Of a DNA stretch of 64,000 nucleotides, positions 49,782 to 62,445 are shown piece by piece. The stretch covers positions 1 to 64,000 of the forward strand of contig NZ_JAPVLQ010000009.1 in assembly GCF_027158005.1 (NCBI RefSeq), written 5' to 3'. Numbering within the stretch: position 1 is the first letter of the stretch; every line of letters begins with the position of its first letter. Made by a program: the position numbers and the translations under genes. This stretch comes from Rhodococcus sp. H36-A4 (GTDB taxonomy: Bacteria; Actinomycetota; Actinomycetes; Mycobacteriales; Mycobacteriaceae). The notes under the pieces were generated by a model that was not told the DNA's origin, did no database searches, and saw only the letters and a list, made by a program, of their open reading frames with translations.

Positions 49782-50698
49782 GGTGTCGGAGCTTGCTGCA
49801 GCTCGGGGGGTAACTGCAGATCGGACGGAAGCTGCAGATCGGCCGGTAGACCCGCGGTGCCTGCACCCGCACCCGATATCTCACTCGCGTCCGGAGTGAT
49901 CCCCGCACCATCCATCGGCACAGCGTCAGCGCCGGGTGCAGACGGATCGAACGGCAGTGGGTTGTCCGGATCGAACGAACCGGGAATGGTCGCGCAACTC
50001 GCGCCGACCTCGGGGTACGCGTAACGGTTCAGGCGGAGCGCTGCGATGAACTGGTCGATCCGCTCGTCGTCGACACTGTCCAGCTTGAGCTGGTGGCCCC
50101 AGGACTGCAAAGAAACCGGTGTATCCATCCCTGGGTACGGCGACATCATCATGTACGACTCGCCGTCCACCTTGTCGGCCAGCTGAGAAATTTCGTCCTC
50201 GCTGAGTTCATCAGGGTTGTACGTGACCCAGACGGCACCGTGCTCGAGGCCGTGGACGGCGTTTTCTGTGCGGATGGCTTCCGGATAGACGACGCCGGTG
50301 CAGGTAGCCCAGACAGCATCGTGCGGACCACCGAACGGCGGCGACTGGTCGTACGCGACGCGTTGCTCGGGCGAGACGTGCAGCGCAGCCGGGTAGTCCA
50401 TTTTCACTACATCGGCGATCGCCGACGAGGGGTCCTGGTTGCTTTCGCTCGGCGCGAACTTCTGCGCCTCGGCCTGGTTCTGATACTTGGGGAAGAGGTT
50501 GACGGCCAGGATCGCGACCAGGCCGACTATGACCACCACGGCACCGATGGTCAGCCAGGGAACCTGCGGTCCGCTCTTGGCCAATCCGCCTTTGACGGCT
50601 GGTATGCCTCTGTTCTTCTTCTTTGCGCCTTTGATGGCCTTGTTGGCTTTGGCGGCCGACTTCTTGCCCTGACCGCCGCTCTCTTCACCCGTGGGCAT
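49778..50698 (-). CDS. DUF3105 membrane-anchored protein
   Basis: A 306-aa protein with a Lys/Ala-rich cytoplasmic start (~45 residues), one helix [24 protein letters not shown], and an extracytoplasmic DUF3105 domain. That domain has [57 protein letters not shown], then [10 protein letters not shown] and a conserved Cys (GASCATI). The His/Cys positions suggest metal binding. The C-terminal ~70 residues are Pro/Asp/Gly-rich with [12 protein letters not shown] repeats. Start at ATG 50698. It heads the pair with DUF305 and is divergent from argS. Confidence 0.86.
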   Translation of the reverse strand: MPTGEESGGQGKKSAAKANKAIKGAKKKNRGIPAVKGGLAKSGPQVPWLTIGAVVVIVGLVAILAVNLFPKYQNQAEAQKFAPSESNQDPSSAIADVVKMDYPAALHVSPEQRVAYDQSPPFGGPHDAVWATCTGVVYPEAIRTENAVHGLEHGAVWVTYNPDELSEDEISQLADKVDGESYMMMSPYPGMDTPVSLQSWGHQLKLDSVDDERIDQFIAALRLNRYAYPEVGASCATIPGSFDPDNPLPFDPSAPGADAVPMDGAGITPDASEISGAGAGTAGLPADLQLPSDLQLPPELQQAPTP

Positions 50699-50920
50699 CG
50701 CTGTCGTCGCTCTTTCCGTTGTGGGGCGTGTGCCGGAGCACACAAAGCTGGCAGGCTCCGCGACAAGTTGGCGACCGTTATCGCAGAGCGCCACTACTGT
50801 ACGTTCTCCGCTCCGAGCGGACCCTTCGAGGGAGCTGCAGCGGTGACGGTGGTCTCGAGTGGGTCTGGTGTAGGTACTGGCTGCGAACCGGCCGTGCTCC
50901 AGACCATAAGATGGTTACCT

Positions 50921-52573
50921 GTGACTCCCGCCGACCTTGCCGAACTGCTACGCGCGACCGCCGCGAAGGTGCTTGCCCAACGCGGCCTCGACGTGTCCGT
51001 GCTCCCCCCGACGCTGACGGTCGAGCGTCCGCGCAACCCTGAGCATGGCGATTACGCCACCAATGTTGCTCTCCAGGTCGCCAAGAAGGCGGGCGCGAAT
51101 CCGCGTGACTTCGCCGGGTGGCTCGCGGAAGCACTAGCCGCCGAGCCCGCTGTCGCCAGCGCCGAGGTCGCCGGGCCCGGGTTCCTCAATATCCGCCTTG
51201 CCGCCGATGCTCAGGGCGCGATCGTTGCGCAGGCTCTGGCAGAGGGCGCATCCTTCGGTAGCGGAACTTTGCTCGACAACGTCAAGGTCAACCTCGAATT
51301 CGTCTCCGCCAATCCGACAGGTCCTATCCACCTCGGTGGTACCCGGTGGGCCGCCGTCGGTGACGCCCTCGGCCGCATTCTTTCGGCACAGGGAGCCGAA
51401 GTGGTGCGTGAGTACTACTTCAACGACCACGGCGCGCAGATCGATCGCTTCAGCCGCTCGCTCATCGCGGCGGCACAGGGCGAACCCGCACCCGAAGACG
51501 GATACGCGGGTGCCTATATCGGTGAGATCGCAGCGGCTGTACTGGCCAAGAACCCGCAAGCACTCGCCCTGTCCCCGGACGACGCGGCCGAGACATTTCG
51601 GTCCATCGGCGTCGAGCTGATGTTCGAACAGATCAAGAAGAACCTGCACGAGTTCGGTGTCGACTTCGACGTCTACTTCCACGAGAACTCGCTGTTCGAA
51701 TCCGGTGCCGTCGAGCGCAGCGTGGAGTACCTGAAGAATTCCGGCAGCCTGTACGAGGCCGATGGGGCATGGTGGCTCAAGAGCACCGACTACGGCGACG
51801 ACAAAGATCGCGTCGTCATCAAGAGTGACGGCAACGCCGCGTACATCGCCGGCGACATCGCGTACTTCCAGGACAAGCGCCGCCGTGGCTTCGATCTGTG
51901 CATCTACATGCTCGGCGCCGATCACCACGGGTACATCGGTCGACTCAAGGCCGCTGCGGCTGCCTTCGGTGACGATCCGAACACCGTCGAGGTGCTGATC
52001 GGCCAAATGGTCAACCTGGTGCGCGACGGTGTTGCCGTGAAAATGAGCAAGCGTGCGGGCACGGTCATCACGTTGGACGATCTCGTCGACGCCATCGGCG
52101 TCGACGCGGCTCGGTACGCCCTGGTCCGGTCCTCCGTCGACTCGAGCATCGATATCGACTTGGAACTGTGGGCCAGTGAGAGCAGCGAGAACCCGGTCTA
52201 TTACGTCCAGTACGCGCACGCCCGGCTCGCATCGCTCGCTCGCGGCGCCGTCGAATTGGGAGTCACCGCTGAAAACCCGGATCTGAGCCTGCTCACGCAC
52301 GAGCAGGAAGGTGAGTTGATCAGAACCATCGGCGAATACCCGAGAGTCGTCGCCAGTGCCGCAGACTTGCGTGAACCGCACCGCATTGCCCGCTACCTGG
52401 AAGAATTGGCTGGTACTTACCACCGTTTCTATGGAGCATGTCGTGTACTTCCCCAAGGAGACGAGGAGCCAGGCCCAGTGAACACCGCACGTTTGGCGTT
52501 GGGTAGTGCAACCAGGCAGGTGCTGGCCAATGGCCTTGCTCTGCTCGGTGTCAGTGCACCGGAGCGAATGTGA
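50921..52573 (+). CDS. argS: Arginyl-tRNA synthetase
   Basis: A 550-aa class I synthetase. The N-terminal Add-1 domain has [24 protein letters not shown]. The HIGH element is PTGPIHLGG, and KMSK is present as VKMSKRAGT (K374-K377). The C-terminal DALR domain ends [14 protein letters not shown], as in the family. GTG 50921 reproduces the ~550-aa length of mycobacterial ArgS; a much longer upstream open frame runs through the divergent intergenic region and is rejected. GTGA overlap with lysA. Confidence 0.95.
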   Translation: MTPADLAELLRATAAKVLAQRGLDVSVLPPTLTVERPRNPEHGDYATNVALQVAKKAGANPRDFAGWLAEALAAEPAVASAEVAGPGFLNIRLAADAQGAIVAQALAEGASFGSGTLLDNVKVNLEFVSANPTGPIHLGGTRWAAVGDALGRILSAQGAEVVREYYFNDHGAQIDRFSRSLIAAAQGEPAPEDGYAGAYIGEIAAAVLAKNPQALALSPDDAAETFRSIGVELMFEQIKKNLHEFGVDFDVYFHENSLFESGAVERSVEYLKNSGSLYEADGAWWLKSTDYGDDKDRVVIKSDGNAAYIAGDIAYFQDKRRRGFDLCIYMLGADHHGYIGRLKAAAAAFGDDPNTVEVLIGQMVNLVRDGVAVKMSKRAGTVITLDDLVDAIGVDAARYALVRSSVDSSIDIDLELWASESSENPVYYVQYAHARLASLARGAVELGVTAENPDLSLLTHEQEGELIRTIGEYPRVVASAADLREPHRIARYLEELAGTYHRFYGACRVLPQGDEEPGPVNTARLALGSATRQVLANGLALLGVSAPERM

Positions 52574-53991
52574 GCGCGCATCCCGCCGGTCCGAAACATG
52601 CCGCAACCCCGATCGGAGACACCGTGACCGAGAAGCCGACAACTGCGTCGGACATGACGGTGCTTCCCTCGCATGTCTATCCACGCAACGCCGAACGCGC
52701 TGACGACGGCGTTGTCTGCTTGGCCGGAGTGCCGGTCACGGAGTTGGCAGCCGAATACGGCACCCCGTTGTTCGTCATCGACGAGGATGACTTCCGTTCG
52801 CGTGCAAGGGAAATGGCTGTTGCCTTCGGTGATCCCGCACGCGTTCACTATGCCTCCAAAGCGTTTTTGTGCGGGGAAATTGCGCGCTGGGTCGCCGACG
52901 AGGGGCTCTCGCTCGACGTCTGTTCCGGCGGCGAGCTGAGTGTCGCCCTTGCAGCTGGATTTCCTGCCGACCGAATTGCCATGCACGGCAACAACAAGTC
53001 CGTCGCAGAACTTGCCGCCGGCGTCACCGCCGGTGTAGAGCACGTCGTGCTCGATTCGATGATCGAGATCGATCGGCTCGACGCGATCGCCGGTCAAATG
53101 GACGTCGTGCAGGACGTCCTCGTGCGTGTGACCGTCGGTGTCGAAGCACATACGCACGAATTCATCGCAACTGCGCACGAGGATCAGAAGTTCGGCTTCT
53201 CGCTCGCCGACGGCTCGGCACTCGAAGCTGTACGCCGAGTATTCGCAGCCGGCAACCTCCGGCTCGTCGGATTGCACAGCCATATCGGGTCGCAAATCTT
53301 CGAGGTCGACGGATTCGAGCTGGCTGCGCACAAGCTGATCGGCATGCTGGCAGAGGTGGTCTCCGAGTTCGGTGTGGACAAGACCTCCCAGATTTCGACG
53401 ATCGACCTCGGCGGCGGCATGGGTATTTCGTACATACCGAGCGACGATCCGCCACCGATCGATGAGCTCGCAGCCAAGCTGAAGTCGATCGTCGCGACCG
53501 AATCCGCTCGGGTCGGTCTGCCTGTTCCGAAGATCGATGTCGAACCGGGTCGCGCCATTGCAGGTCCTGGAACGGTGACGCTGTACGAGGTCGGAACCAT
53601 CAAGGACGTCACCGTCGATGCCGCGAAGCGCAGACGCTACATCAGTGTCGACGGCGGAATGAGTGACAACATCCGTACCTCGCTGTATCAGGCGGAGTAC
53701 GACTGTCGGCTTGCCTCGCGGGACAGCGCGGCCGAGGGAGTTCTGGCACGTGTTGTCGGAAAGCATTGCGAGAGTGGCGATGTGGTGATCAAGAACACTT
53801 GGATGCCGAGTGATGTCGGTCCTGGTGATCTGCTGGCGGTAGCTGCGACGGGTGCTTACTGCTACTCGATGTCCAGCCGCTACAACCTGCTTACTCGACC
53901 TGCCGTGGTGGCAGTGAAAGACGGAAAGTCCCGCCTCGTTCTGCGCCGGGAGACATTGCAAGATCTGCTCAGCTTGGAGGTGCAACCATGA
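52570..53991 (+). CDS. lysA: Diaminopimelate decarboxylase
   Basis: A 473-aa PLP enzyme (fold III) that makes L-lysine from meso-diaminopimelate. PLP Lys97 is in [10 protein letters not shown]. Further landmarks are [48 protein letters not shown] and the CESGD...W motif. The first ~50 residues include an extended Thr/Ala-rich leader. GTG start overlapping argS stop (GTGA); a later start within the leader cannot be excluded. Order argS-lysA-hom-thrC-thrB is conserved in actinobacteria. Confidence 0.95.
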   Translation: MSAHPAGPKHAATPIGDTVTEKPTTASDMTVLPSHVYPRNAERADDGVVCLAGVPVTELAAEYGTPLFVIDEDDFRSRAREMAVAFGDPARVHYASKAFLCGEIARWVADEGLSLDVCSGGELSVALAAGFPADRIAMHGNNKSVAELAAGVTAGVEHVVLDSMIEIDRLDAIAGQMDVVQDVLVRVTVGVEAHTHEFIATAHEDQKFGFSLADGSALEAVRRVFAAGNLRLVGLHSHIGSQIFEVDGFELAAHKLIGMLAEVVSEFGVDKTSQISTIDLGGGMGISYIPSDDPPPIDELAAKLKSIVATESARVGLPVPKIDVEPGRAIAGPGTVTLYEVGTIKDVTVDAAKRRRYISVDGGMSDNIRTSLYQAEYDCRLASRDSAAEGVLARVVGKHCESGDVVIKNTWMPSDVGPGDLLAVAATGAYCYSMSSRYNLLTRPAVVAVKDGKSRLVLRRETLQDLLSLEVQP

Positions 53992-55288
53992 CATCGAAGA
54001 AGACCATAGGCATCGCCGTACTCGGACTCGGGAACGTCGGCAGCGAGGTAGTACGCATACTGACGGAGAACGCGTCGGATTTCGAGGCGAGAGTCGGTGT
54101 TCCCGTGGAGATCCGGGGTATCGCCGTACGTCGAATCGATGGAGATCGCGGAGTCGACCCGGCTTTGCTCACCGACAACCCGGCCGCGCTGGTGGATCGT
54201 GACGACGTCGACATCGTGGTCGAGGTCCTCGGTGGGATCGAGGTTCCGCGCAAACTGATCCTCGCTGCGCTGGAGAAGGGCAAGTCGGTGGTGACCGCCA
54301 ACAAGGCGCTGCTGGCGGAATACACCGGAGAGTTGGCAGACGCCGCCGAGAAGTCGCGCGCCGACCTGTACTTCGAGGCTGCGGTCGCCGGTGCCATTCC
54401 CGTCGTCCGTCCGCTCATGCAGTCCCTCGCCGGCGACCGTGTCAACAAAGTGGCCGGAATCGTCAACGGCACCACCAACTTCATCCTCTCCGCGATGGAC
54501 GAGACCGGTGCGGACTACGCCGAGACATTGGCCGAGGCAGGACGACTGGGCTACGCCGAGGCAGACCCCACCGCCGACGTCGAAGGCTACGACGCGGCAT
54601 CTAAGGCAGCCATTCTTGCGTCGATCGCATTTCATACTCGCGTGACGGCAGGCGACGTCTACCGTGAAGGCATCAGCAAGATCACCTCGGCCGACCTGGA
54701 GATGGCGCGCTCGCTCGACTGCACCATCAAGCTGCTCGCGCTCTGCGAGCGCATCACCACACCCAATGGCCAGGACCGAATCTCGGCGCGTGTGTATCCG
54801 GCATTGGTTCCGCTGGACCACCCGCTGGCCACAGTGAACGGCGCGTTCAACGCCATCGTGGTCGAGGCCGAGGCTGCCGGACGTCTCATGTTCTACGGTC
54901 AGGGTGCCGGCGGCGCTCCGACCGCGTCGGCCGTGCTCGGTGACCTCGTCATGGCTGCCCGAAACAAGTTCTACGGTGGCCGTGGGCCGCTGGAATCCAA
55001 GTACGCAAAACTGAAGATTGCTCCCATGGGCGACATCACCACCAGGTACTACGTCAACATGCAGGTGGCCGACCGCCCAGGTGTGCTGGCAACCGTTGCT
55101 GCGGAATTCGCCAACCACGACGTGAGTATCTCGACCGTGCGTCAACAGGGTTCGGGCGACGGCGCCTGCCTTGTCGTCGTCACTCATCTGGCGTCGGATT
55201 CCGCGTTGTCCAAGACTGTGTCGGCTTTGGAAAAGATGGACGTCGTCACCTCCGTTTCAAGCGTTCTCCGATTGGAAGGCACCACCGT

Positions 55289-55292
<4 letters not shown>
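53988..55292 (+). CDS. hom: Homoserine dehydrogenase
   Basis: A 434-aa enzyme reducing aspartate semialdehyde to homoserine. The NAD(P) loop is [18 protein letters not shown] (~5-22). Catalytic-domain segments are [48 protein letters not shown] and [23 protein letters not shown]. The C-terminal ACT domain (~350-434, [35 protein letters not shown]) implies threonine feedback. ATG overlaps the lysA stop (ATGA). Confidence 0.96.
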
Positions 55293-57306
<2,014 letters not shown>

Positions 57307-57326
57307 AACTCGCTGGTAACTGCTTG

Positions 57327-57355
57327 TTGCCGACTGCGCTCTCGGAGGCTATCCT
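57327..57355 (+). promoter_or_regulatory. rho promoter and long 5' leader
   Basis: TTGCCG (57327-57332), a 17-nt spacer and TATCCT (57350-57355) form a good sigma-70-type promoter. Transcription would start near 57362, leaving a ~250-nt leader before the rho GTG at 57615. The 308-nt gap 57307-57614 shows no convincing gene; an in-frame upstream ATG region is not conserved Rho sequence. The leader may allow autoregulation by Rho. Confidence 0.65.
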
Positions 57356-57614
57356 GAGGAAAGTCCGTACATCGTGCGCTTCAGACGCCGGTTATCACCA
57401 GGGCAATCAAGTCACAGTATTCGGGGGGATCAACGTCCGGGTTTCGTGATGCACCTGGTTCGGCCCCTCCCGTAGTTTGCATGCGGTCTCGGGTCGGTCG
57501 TCTGTCCGAATCGCGTCGATCATGAACGGAAATATCCGGGTTCGATACGACCTTCGTGCTCCGGAACGAACCCTCTGCTGCGCATATTGCGAGCGAGGGA
57601 AGGAAAGGACCTCC

Positions 57615-59804
57615 GTGACCGATACGGAACTGATCTCCGCCCCAGACAAGACGCGCCGCGGAGCTGGCCTGTCCGGAATGGTGCTCACCGAGCTACGCAG
57701 CCTTGCTGGCGAACTCGGCATCAAGAGTGTCTCCGGCATGCGCAAAGGCGACCTGATCGCCGCCATTTCCACGCGTCAGTCGGGTAGCGGTGCGCAAAAG
57801 TCGGACGGCTCCAAGTCCGGCGCATCCAAGTCCAATTCTGCTGAGTCCGACGCCGACAAGGCACTGTCGAGCGCCAGCGCTGCCACCGTCGATGTGAGCT
57901 CGGCGCCCGTCGTCGACAAGCCTGCGCGTGCTGAGGCTGCACCTGACCGGACTGCTGTGCAGTCCGGCGAACAGGCGCCTGCCGAAGACACGAGCGACGC
58001 GCCACGCCGTACCAGAGGCCGTAGAGCTGCAGGTCGCCGCGCAGGTGCGCCCGACCAGCTGCCGCTCGACGATTCCGCTACGCAGGCTGAAGTCACAACA
58101 CCGTCCGGTGCCACCGAATCGGTCGAGACCGCTACCGAGCAGTCCTCGGCGAACGCAGCTCCGAACAACTCGGATCAGTCTGAGTCCTCGTCCAACGAGC
58201 GACCACGAAGGACGCGTTCCGAGCGCGGCAACGACTCGCGCAGTGAATCCCGGGGCAACGACTCGCGGGGCAACGATTCCCGTGGCAGTCGCGGCGATTC
58301 ATCGGACGAAGACGGCAACACCCGCACCGACAGCAACCGTGGTGAGAACAACCGCAACGACAGTCGCGGCGAGAACAACCGCAACGACAGTCGCAGCGAG
58401 AACAACCGTGGCGAGGGTAGTCGCAACGAGAACAACCGCAACCGCAGTCGCAACCAGAGCGACGGTCGTGGCGAAGACCGTAATAGCAACAACAGCGGCA
58501 ACAACGGTCCTCGCGACGGCCGAGACAACAACAACCAGGACGATGAGGGCGACGGCCGGGGGCGTAGAGGCCGTCGGTTCCGTGAACGTCGTCGTGGACG
58601 CGATCGTGGCGAGGGTGGCGAAAGCCGCGAGCGTGAGCCCGAGATTCGTGAAGACGATGTCCTACAACCAGTAGCCGGCATCCTCGACGTCCTCGACAAC
58701 TACGCGTTCGTTCGTACCTCCGGGTATCTAGCCGGGCCCAACGACGTCTACGTCTCGATGAACCTCGTGCGTAAGAACGGTCTACGTCGTGGTGACGCCG
58801 TGACAGGCGCGGTTCGCGTTGCACGCGAAGGCGAGCAGTCCGGTCAGCGGCAGAAGTTCAATCCGTTGGTTCGTTTGGACACGGTGAACGGTGGCGATGT
58901 CGAGGCCGCACGCAAGCGTCCCGAATTCGGCAAGCTGACCCCGCTGTACCCCAACCAGCGTCTGCGCCTGGAAACGACACCGAACATTCTCACCACTCGG
59001 ATCATCGACCTGGTGATGCCGATCGGTAAGGGCCAGCGTGCACTGATCGTAAGTCCGCCGAAGGCAGGCAAGACCAGCGTTCTGCAGGCGATCGCCAACG
59101 CGATCTCGGTCAACAATCCCGAGTGTTACCTGATGGTCGTCCTGGTGGACGAGCGTCCCGAAGAAGTCACCGACATGCAGCGTTCGGTGAAAGGCGAGGT
59201 CATCGCCTCGACCTTCGACCGCCCGCCGGGCGATCACACCGCGGTGGCGGAACTTGCGATCGAGCGTGCCAAGCGATTGGTGGAAGCGGGCCAGGACGTA
59301 GTCGTCCTCCTCGACTCGATCACTCGACTCGGCCGCGCGTACAACAACAGTTCGCCTGCCTCGGGCCGAATCCTCTCCGGCGGCGTCGATTCGACGGCGC
59401 TGTATCCACCCAAGCGTTTCCTCGGTGCGGCTCGAAACATCGAGAACGGTGGATCGCTGACGATCATCGCCACGGCCATGGTAGAGACCGGTTCTACCGG
59501 TGACACCGTCATCTTCGAGGAGTTCAAGGGCACCGGCAACGCGGAGCTGAAGCTCGATCGCAAGATCGCCGAGCGACGTGTATTCCCCGCGGTCGACGTC
59601 AACCCGTCCGGCACGCGTAAGGACGAGCTGCTGCTCAATCCGGACGAGGCGGCGGTTTTGCACAAGCTTCGGCGTGTGCTGTCCGGCCTGGACTCGCATC
59701 AGGCAATCGATCTGCTTGTCGATCGTCTGAAGAAGAGCAAGAGCAACCTCGAATTCCTGATGCAGGTGTCCAAGACCGCTCCCGGCGGAATCGACGACAA
59801 CTAG
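57615..59804 (+). CDS. rho: Transcription termination factor Rho
   Basis: A 729-aa Rho, much longer than the ~420 aa of E. coli. The N-terminal Rho_N helix domain is LSGMVLTELRSLAGELGIKSVSGMRKGDLIAAIS. A ~280-residue disordered insert follows, ending in Arg/Asn/Asp-rich repeats (~200-345). The primary RNA-binding domain is GILDVLDNYAFVRTSGYLAGPNDVYVSMNLVRKNGLRRGD. The ATPase core has Walker A SPPKAGKTS (K486), DERPEEVTDMQRSVKGEV, VLLDSITRLGRAYN and the R-loop ILSGGVDSTALYPPKRFLGAARN. GTG start with AAGGAC upstream. Long N-terminal inserts are typical of actinobacterial Rho. Confidence 0.96.
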   Translation: MTDTELISAPDKTRRGAGLSGMVLTELRSLAGELGIKSVSGMRKGDLIAAISTRQSGSGAQKSDGSKSGASKSNSAESDADKALSSASAATVDVSSAPVVDKPARAEAAPDRTAVQSGEQAPAEDTSDAPRRTRGRRAAGRRAGAPDQLPLDDSATQAEVTTPSGATESVETATEQSSANAAPNNSDQSESSSNERPRRTRSERGNDSRSESRGNDSRGNDSRGSRGDSSDEDGNTRTDSNRGENNRNDSRGENNRNDSRSENNRGEGSRNENNRNRSRNQSDGRGEDRNSNNSGNNGPRDGRDNNNQDDEGDGRGRRGRRFRERRRGRDRGEGGESREREPEIREDDVLQPVAGILDVLDNYAFVRTSGYLAGPNDVYVSMNLVRKNGLRRGDAVTGAVRVAREGEQSGQRQKFNPLVRLDTVNGGDVEAARKRPEFGKLTPLYPNQRLRLETTPNILTTRIIDLVMPIGKGQRALIVSPPKAGKTSVLQAIANAISVNNPECYLMVVLVDERPEEVTDMQRSVKGEVIASTFDRPPGDHTAVAELAIERAKRLVEAGQDVVVLLDSITRLGRAYNNSSPASGRILSGGVDSTALYPPKRFLGAARNIENGGSLTIIATAMVETGSTGDTVIFEEFKGTGNAELKLDRKIAERRVFPAVDVNPSGTRKDELLLNPDEAAVLHKLRRVLSGLDSHQAIDLLVDRLKKSKSNLEFLMQVSKTAPGGIDDN
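58338..58445 (+). repeat. 27-bp degenerate tandem repeats inside rho
   Basis: About four 27-bp units (58338, 58365, 58392, 58419) encode RGENNRNDS-like nonapeptides. Just upstream (58229-58290) shorter copies encode RGNDSR. They form the low-complexity, positively charged part of the Rho insert and are likely to vary in copy number between strains. Confidence 0.8.
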
Positions 59805-59987
59805 CAGGGAACAAGCCGACAGGTGCGAGTGTTGTTGCAGCTGTCGGTATCGAAACATCGGGCGGAAGATCCGGTGATCGGGTCAGGCATTTCGTCTGGC
59901 ATACTGATCGGCTGAGTCCGGTTCCGGTTCACGTCCTCGATTGGCGAGGGCGACCCGGCGACCACTAGAAGAACGGTAAGGGACACC

Positions 59988-60221
59988 ATGAAGGCAGGAA
60001 TCCACCCCAACTACACGCTCACCACAGTTGTGTGCGGTTGCGGTAATACTTTCGAAACCCACAGCACCACCGACAAGGAGCGCATCAACGTCGAGGTCTG
60101 CTCGCAGTGCCACCCGTTCTACACGGGCAAGCAGAAGATTCTCGACACCGGTGGTCGCGTTGCACGTTTCGAGGCTCGTTACGGAAAGCGCGCCGGCAAG
60201 AAGACCGAAGCCGACGCATAG
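59988..60221 (+). CDS. rpmE: 50S ribosomal protein L31 (zinc-binding form)
   Basis: A 77-aa ribosomal protein. [27 protein letters not shown]...[18 protein letters not shown] shows the zinc set C16-x-C18 and C38-x2-C41, so this is the C+ paralogue used when zinc is sufficient. AAGGGACACC precedes the ATG. Followed by a strong terminator. The 183 nt between rho and rpmE hold only a weak hairpin with a long loop. Confidence 0.97.
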   Translation: MKAGIHPNYTLTTVVCGCGNTFETHSTTDKERINVEVCSQCHPFYTGKQKILDTGGRVARFEARYGKRAGKKTEADA

Positions 60222-60229
60222 CTGTTCCG

Positions 60230-60274
60230 CCGACGCCCGTCCTGCGAAGTTCGCAGGGCGGGCGTCGGTTTTTT
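60230..60274 (+). terminator. Strong rho-independent terminator after rpmE
   Basis: A 19-bp stem (CCGACGCCCGTCCTGCGAA pairing with TTCGCAGGGCGGGCGTCGG, one G-U) with a 2-nt tip, followed by TTTTTT. Confidence 0.96.
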
Positions 60275-60330
60275 CGTGTGGTGACTGTGTTGTGTAGCGA
60301 CTGTGGATCTATCGAAGACGGAGAAATATC

Positions 60331-61410
60331 ATGGCGAGGACGACAAAGCCTTCGGCAATCGACGATATTCTCGCCGAGCATTCGGGCCTCGAGCAGCAGC
60401 TGGCCGATCCCGCGCTGCACAACGATCCCTCTGCGGCGCGTCGAGCAGGCAAACGTTTCGCCGAACTTGCACCCATCATGTCGGTGCACGGCAAGCTCAT
60501 TACCGCTCAGGACGATCTCGAAGCTGCCCGCGAACTTGCGGCCGACGATGCCTCGTTCGCCGCGGAGATCCCTGACCTCGAAGCGACGGTAGTTCGTTTG
60601 GAGCACACGCTCGCAGACCTTCTGGCTCCGCGTGATCCGCACGATGGCGACGACATCGTCATGGAGGTCAAGTCTGGGGAGGGCGGCGAGGAATCGGCGC
60701 TGTTCGCTGCCGACCTTGCGCGTATGTACCTTCGATACGCCGAACGCCGCGGATGGCGCGTAGAGGTACTGGACGCGAACGTCTCGGATCTGGGTGGATA
60801 CAAGGACGCCACATTGTCGATCAAGGCCAAATCGGGTTCGCTCGACGGCGTGTGGGCGCGACTGAAGTTCGAGGGCGGGGTGCATCGTGTGCAGCGTGTG
60901 CCCGTCACTGAATCACAGGGTCGAGTGCACACGTCCGCTGCAGGAATTCTGGTCTATCCGGAGCCTGACGAGGTCGAAGCAGTGCAGATCGACGAGACCG
61001 ATCTCCGCATCGATGTATATCGATCCTCGGGCAAGGGCGGACAGGGCGTCAACACCACTGACTCCGCTGTACGAATCACGCACCTTCCCACGGGAATTGT
61101 GGTGACGTGTCAGAACGAGCGATCGCAGCTGCAGAACAAGGCCCGGGCCATGCAGGTGCTCGCAGCGCGAATGCAAGCCGCTGCTGAGGAGGCTGCCGAC
61201 GAAGAGGCCGCGGCCGGGCGGGCGAGCCAGGTTCGTACCGTCGACCGTTCCGAGCGGATTCGCACATACAACTTTCCAGAGAACCGGATCACCGATCACC
61301 GCATCGGGTTCAAGGCGCACAACTTGGATGCCGTGCTCGACGGTGAACTCGACGCGTTGCTAGACGCGCTCGGCAAGGCCGACCGTGAAGCACGGATGCA
61401 GGCCGAATAG
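60331..61410 (+). CDS. prfA: Peptide chain release factor 1
   Basis: A 359-aa RF1 recognising UAA/UAG. The anticodon-mimic tripeptide PVT is at 191-193 ([15 protein letters not shown]), as in RF1 rather than RF2 (SPF). The catalytic GGQ is at 236-238 ([19 protein letters not shown]). GGAG lies ~10 nt before the ATG. PrmC, which methylates this Gln, is encoded next. Confidence 0.97.
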   Translation: MARTTKPSAIDDILAEHSGLEQQLADPALHNDPSAARRAGKRFAELAPIMSVHGKLITAQDDLEAARELAADDASFAAEIPDLEATVVRLEHTLADLLAPRDPHDGDDIVMEVKSGEGGEESALFAADLARMYLRYAERRGWRVEVLDANVSDLGGYKDATLSIKAKSGSLDGVWARLKFEGGVHRVQRVPVTESQGRVHTSAAGILVYPEPDEVEAVQIDETDLRIDVYRSSGKGGQGVNTTDSAVRITHLPTGIVVTCQNERSQLQNKARAMQVLAARMQAAAEEAADEEAAAGRASQVRTVDRSERIRTYNFPENRITDHRIGFKAHNLDAVLDGELDALLDALGKADREARMQAE

Positions 61411-61490
61411 GTTTCGGCTGTTTTCCTCGTCTTCTTTTGCTCTGACCGTGCGTTTTCCTTCACCTCACGGCGTCATGGCACGCTGTACCG

Positions 61491-62375
61491 GTGACCCGTA
61501 AACCACTACGCCTGGCAATTCTCGAAGCGACGTCGAAGCTCGAGGCAGCTGGGGTTCCCAGTCCCCGCGTCGACGCCGAATTGCTGGCATCGCATCTCAT
61601 CGGTGTCGAGCGTGGTCGGCTGGGTCTCGTGCCGCTCGTCGAGCCGGAGGTGATCGAGGCGTATCAGAAGACGATCGCTCAACGGGCAAAGCGTATTCCT
61701 CTTCAGTACATCACCGGCACAACAGCTCTGGGTAATATCGATGTCGAGGTCGGTCCTGGTGTGTTCGTTCCACGTCCGGAGACCGAGTTGCTGCTCGGGT
61801 GGGCGCTCGCCTTCCTCGAAGGCGTCGATCACCGCCCTCCCGTAGTCCTCGACCTGTGCACCGGGTCGGGAGCACTCGCCCTCGCCTTGGCGAACGCCAG
61901 ACCCGACGCTCAGGTCCACGCAGTCGAACTCGACCCTTCGGCACTTGCATGGGCGAGACGGAATGCGGACCTGCGTGCAGGGCTCGGGGACACCCCGATC
62001 ACCCTTCACCACGGCGACGTCACCGATCGGTCACTACTGGCAGAGTTGGACGGTGGGGTAGACGTGATCGTCGCCAACCCTCCGTACATCCCTGAGGACG
62101 CCGTTCTCGAACCCGAGGTAGCCGATCACGATCCCCACATTGCGCTGTTCGGTGGCGTCGACGGACTGTCGGTGATCGGACCGATGATCGACAACATTGC
62201 TCGATGGCTTCGGGTCGGCGGGGGAGTCGGTGTCGAGCACGACGACTCGCACGGCGAACGCGTCGCAGAATTGTTCGAGCGTAGGCGCGTATTCACCGCC
62301 GTTGCTCCGCACCCCGACCTGACCGGCCGTCCACGGTTAGTCGTCGCGTCTCGAGCTGTCACTCCGGAGTCCTGA
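61491..62375 (+). CDS. prmC: Release factor glutamine methyltransferase
   Basis: A 294-aa HemK/PrmC SAM-dependent methyltransferase. N-terminal helical domain AILEATSKLEAAGVPSPRVDAELLASHLIGVERGRL, then FVPRPETELLLGWAL, motif I VLDLCTGSGALALALA and the catalytic NPPY at 196-199. It methylates the GGQ glutamine of RF1/RF2. GTG start at 61491. An 80-nt gap follows prfA, and co-transcription is likely. Confidence 0.95.
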   Translation: MTRKPLRLAILEATSKLEAAGVPSPRVDAELLASHLIGVERGRLGLVPLVEPEVIEAYQKTIAQRAKRIPLQYITGTTALGNIDVEVGPGVFVPRPETELLLGWALAFLEGVDHRPPVVLDLCTGSGALALALANARPDAQVHAVELDPSALAWARRNADLRAGLGDTPITLHHGDVTDRSLLAELDGGVDVIVANPPYIPEDAVLEPEVADHDPHIALFGGVDGLSVIGPMIDNIARWLRVGGGVGVEHDDSHGERVAELFERRRVFTAVAPHPDLTGRPRLVVASRAVTPES

Positions 62376-62445
62376 ACTTCACGTGTGAGGTGGGCAGGAT
62401 GAGGCTCGGGAATCTGTGGCCGGAACGCAGTGACAGGATAGAGGG

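Noticed and set aside
50093-50920. Long open extension upstream of argS
   Set aside because: It is antisense to the DUF3105 gene and not ArgS-like. The GTG at 50921 gives the family length of 550 aa.
57355-57371. GAGGAAAGTCC in the rho leader resembles conserved region I of RNase P RNA
   Set aside because: None of the other conserved rnpB elements (for example ACAGNRA and the matching 3' strand) follow, and only ~250 nt remain before rho.
58300-58450. Possible CRISPR-like repeats
   Set aside because: The repeats are contiguous, in frame inside rho and lack spacers. No cas genes or other repeat-spacer array were seen in the window.
57928-58674. Long alternative-frame ORF overlapping rho, rich in Thr/Ala
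   Set aside because: It is a by-product of the repetitive, compositionally biased Rho insert; no start signal and no recognisable protein.
59816-59849. CCGACAG...CTGTCGG hairpin after rho
   Set aside because: Only 7 bp with a ~20-nt loop and no T-run; too weak to call a terminator.
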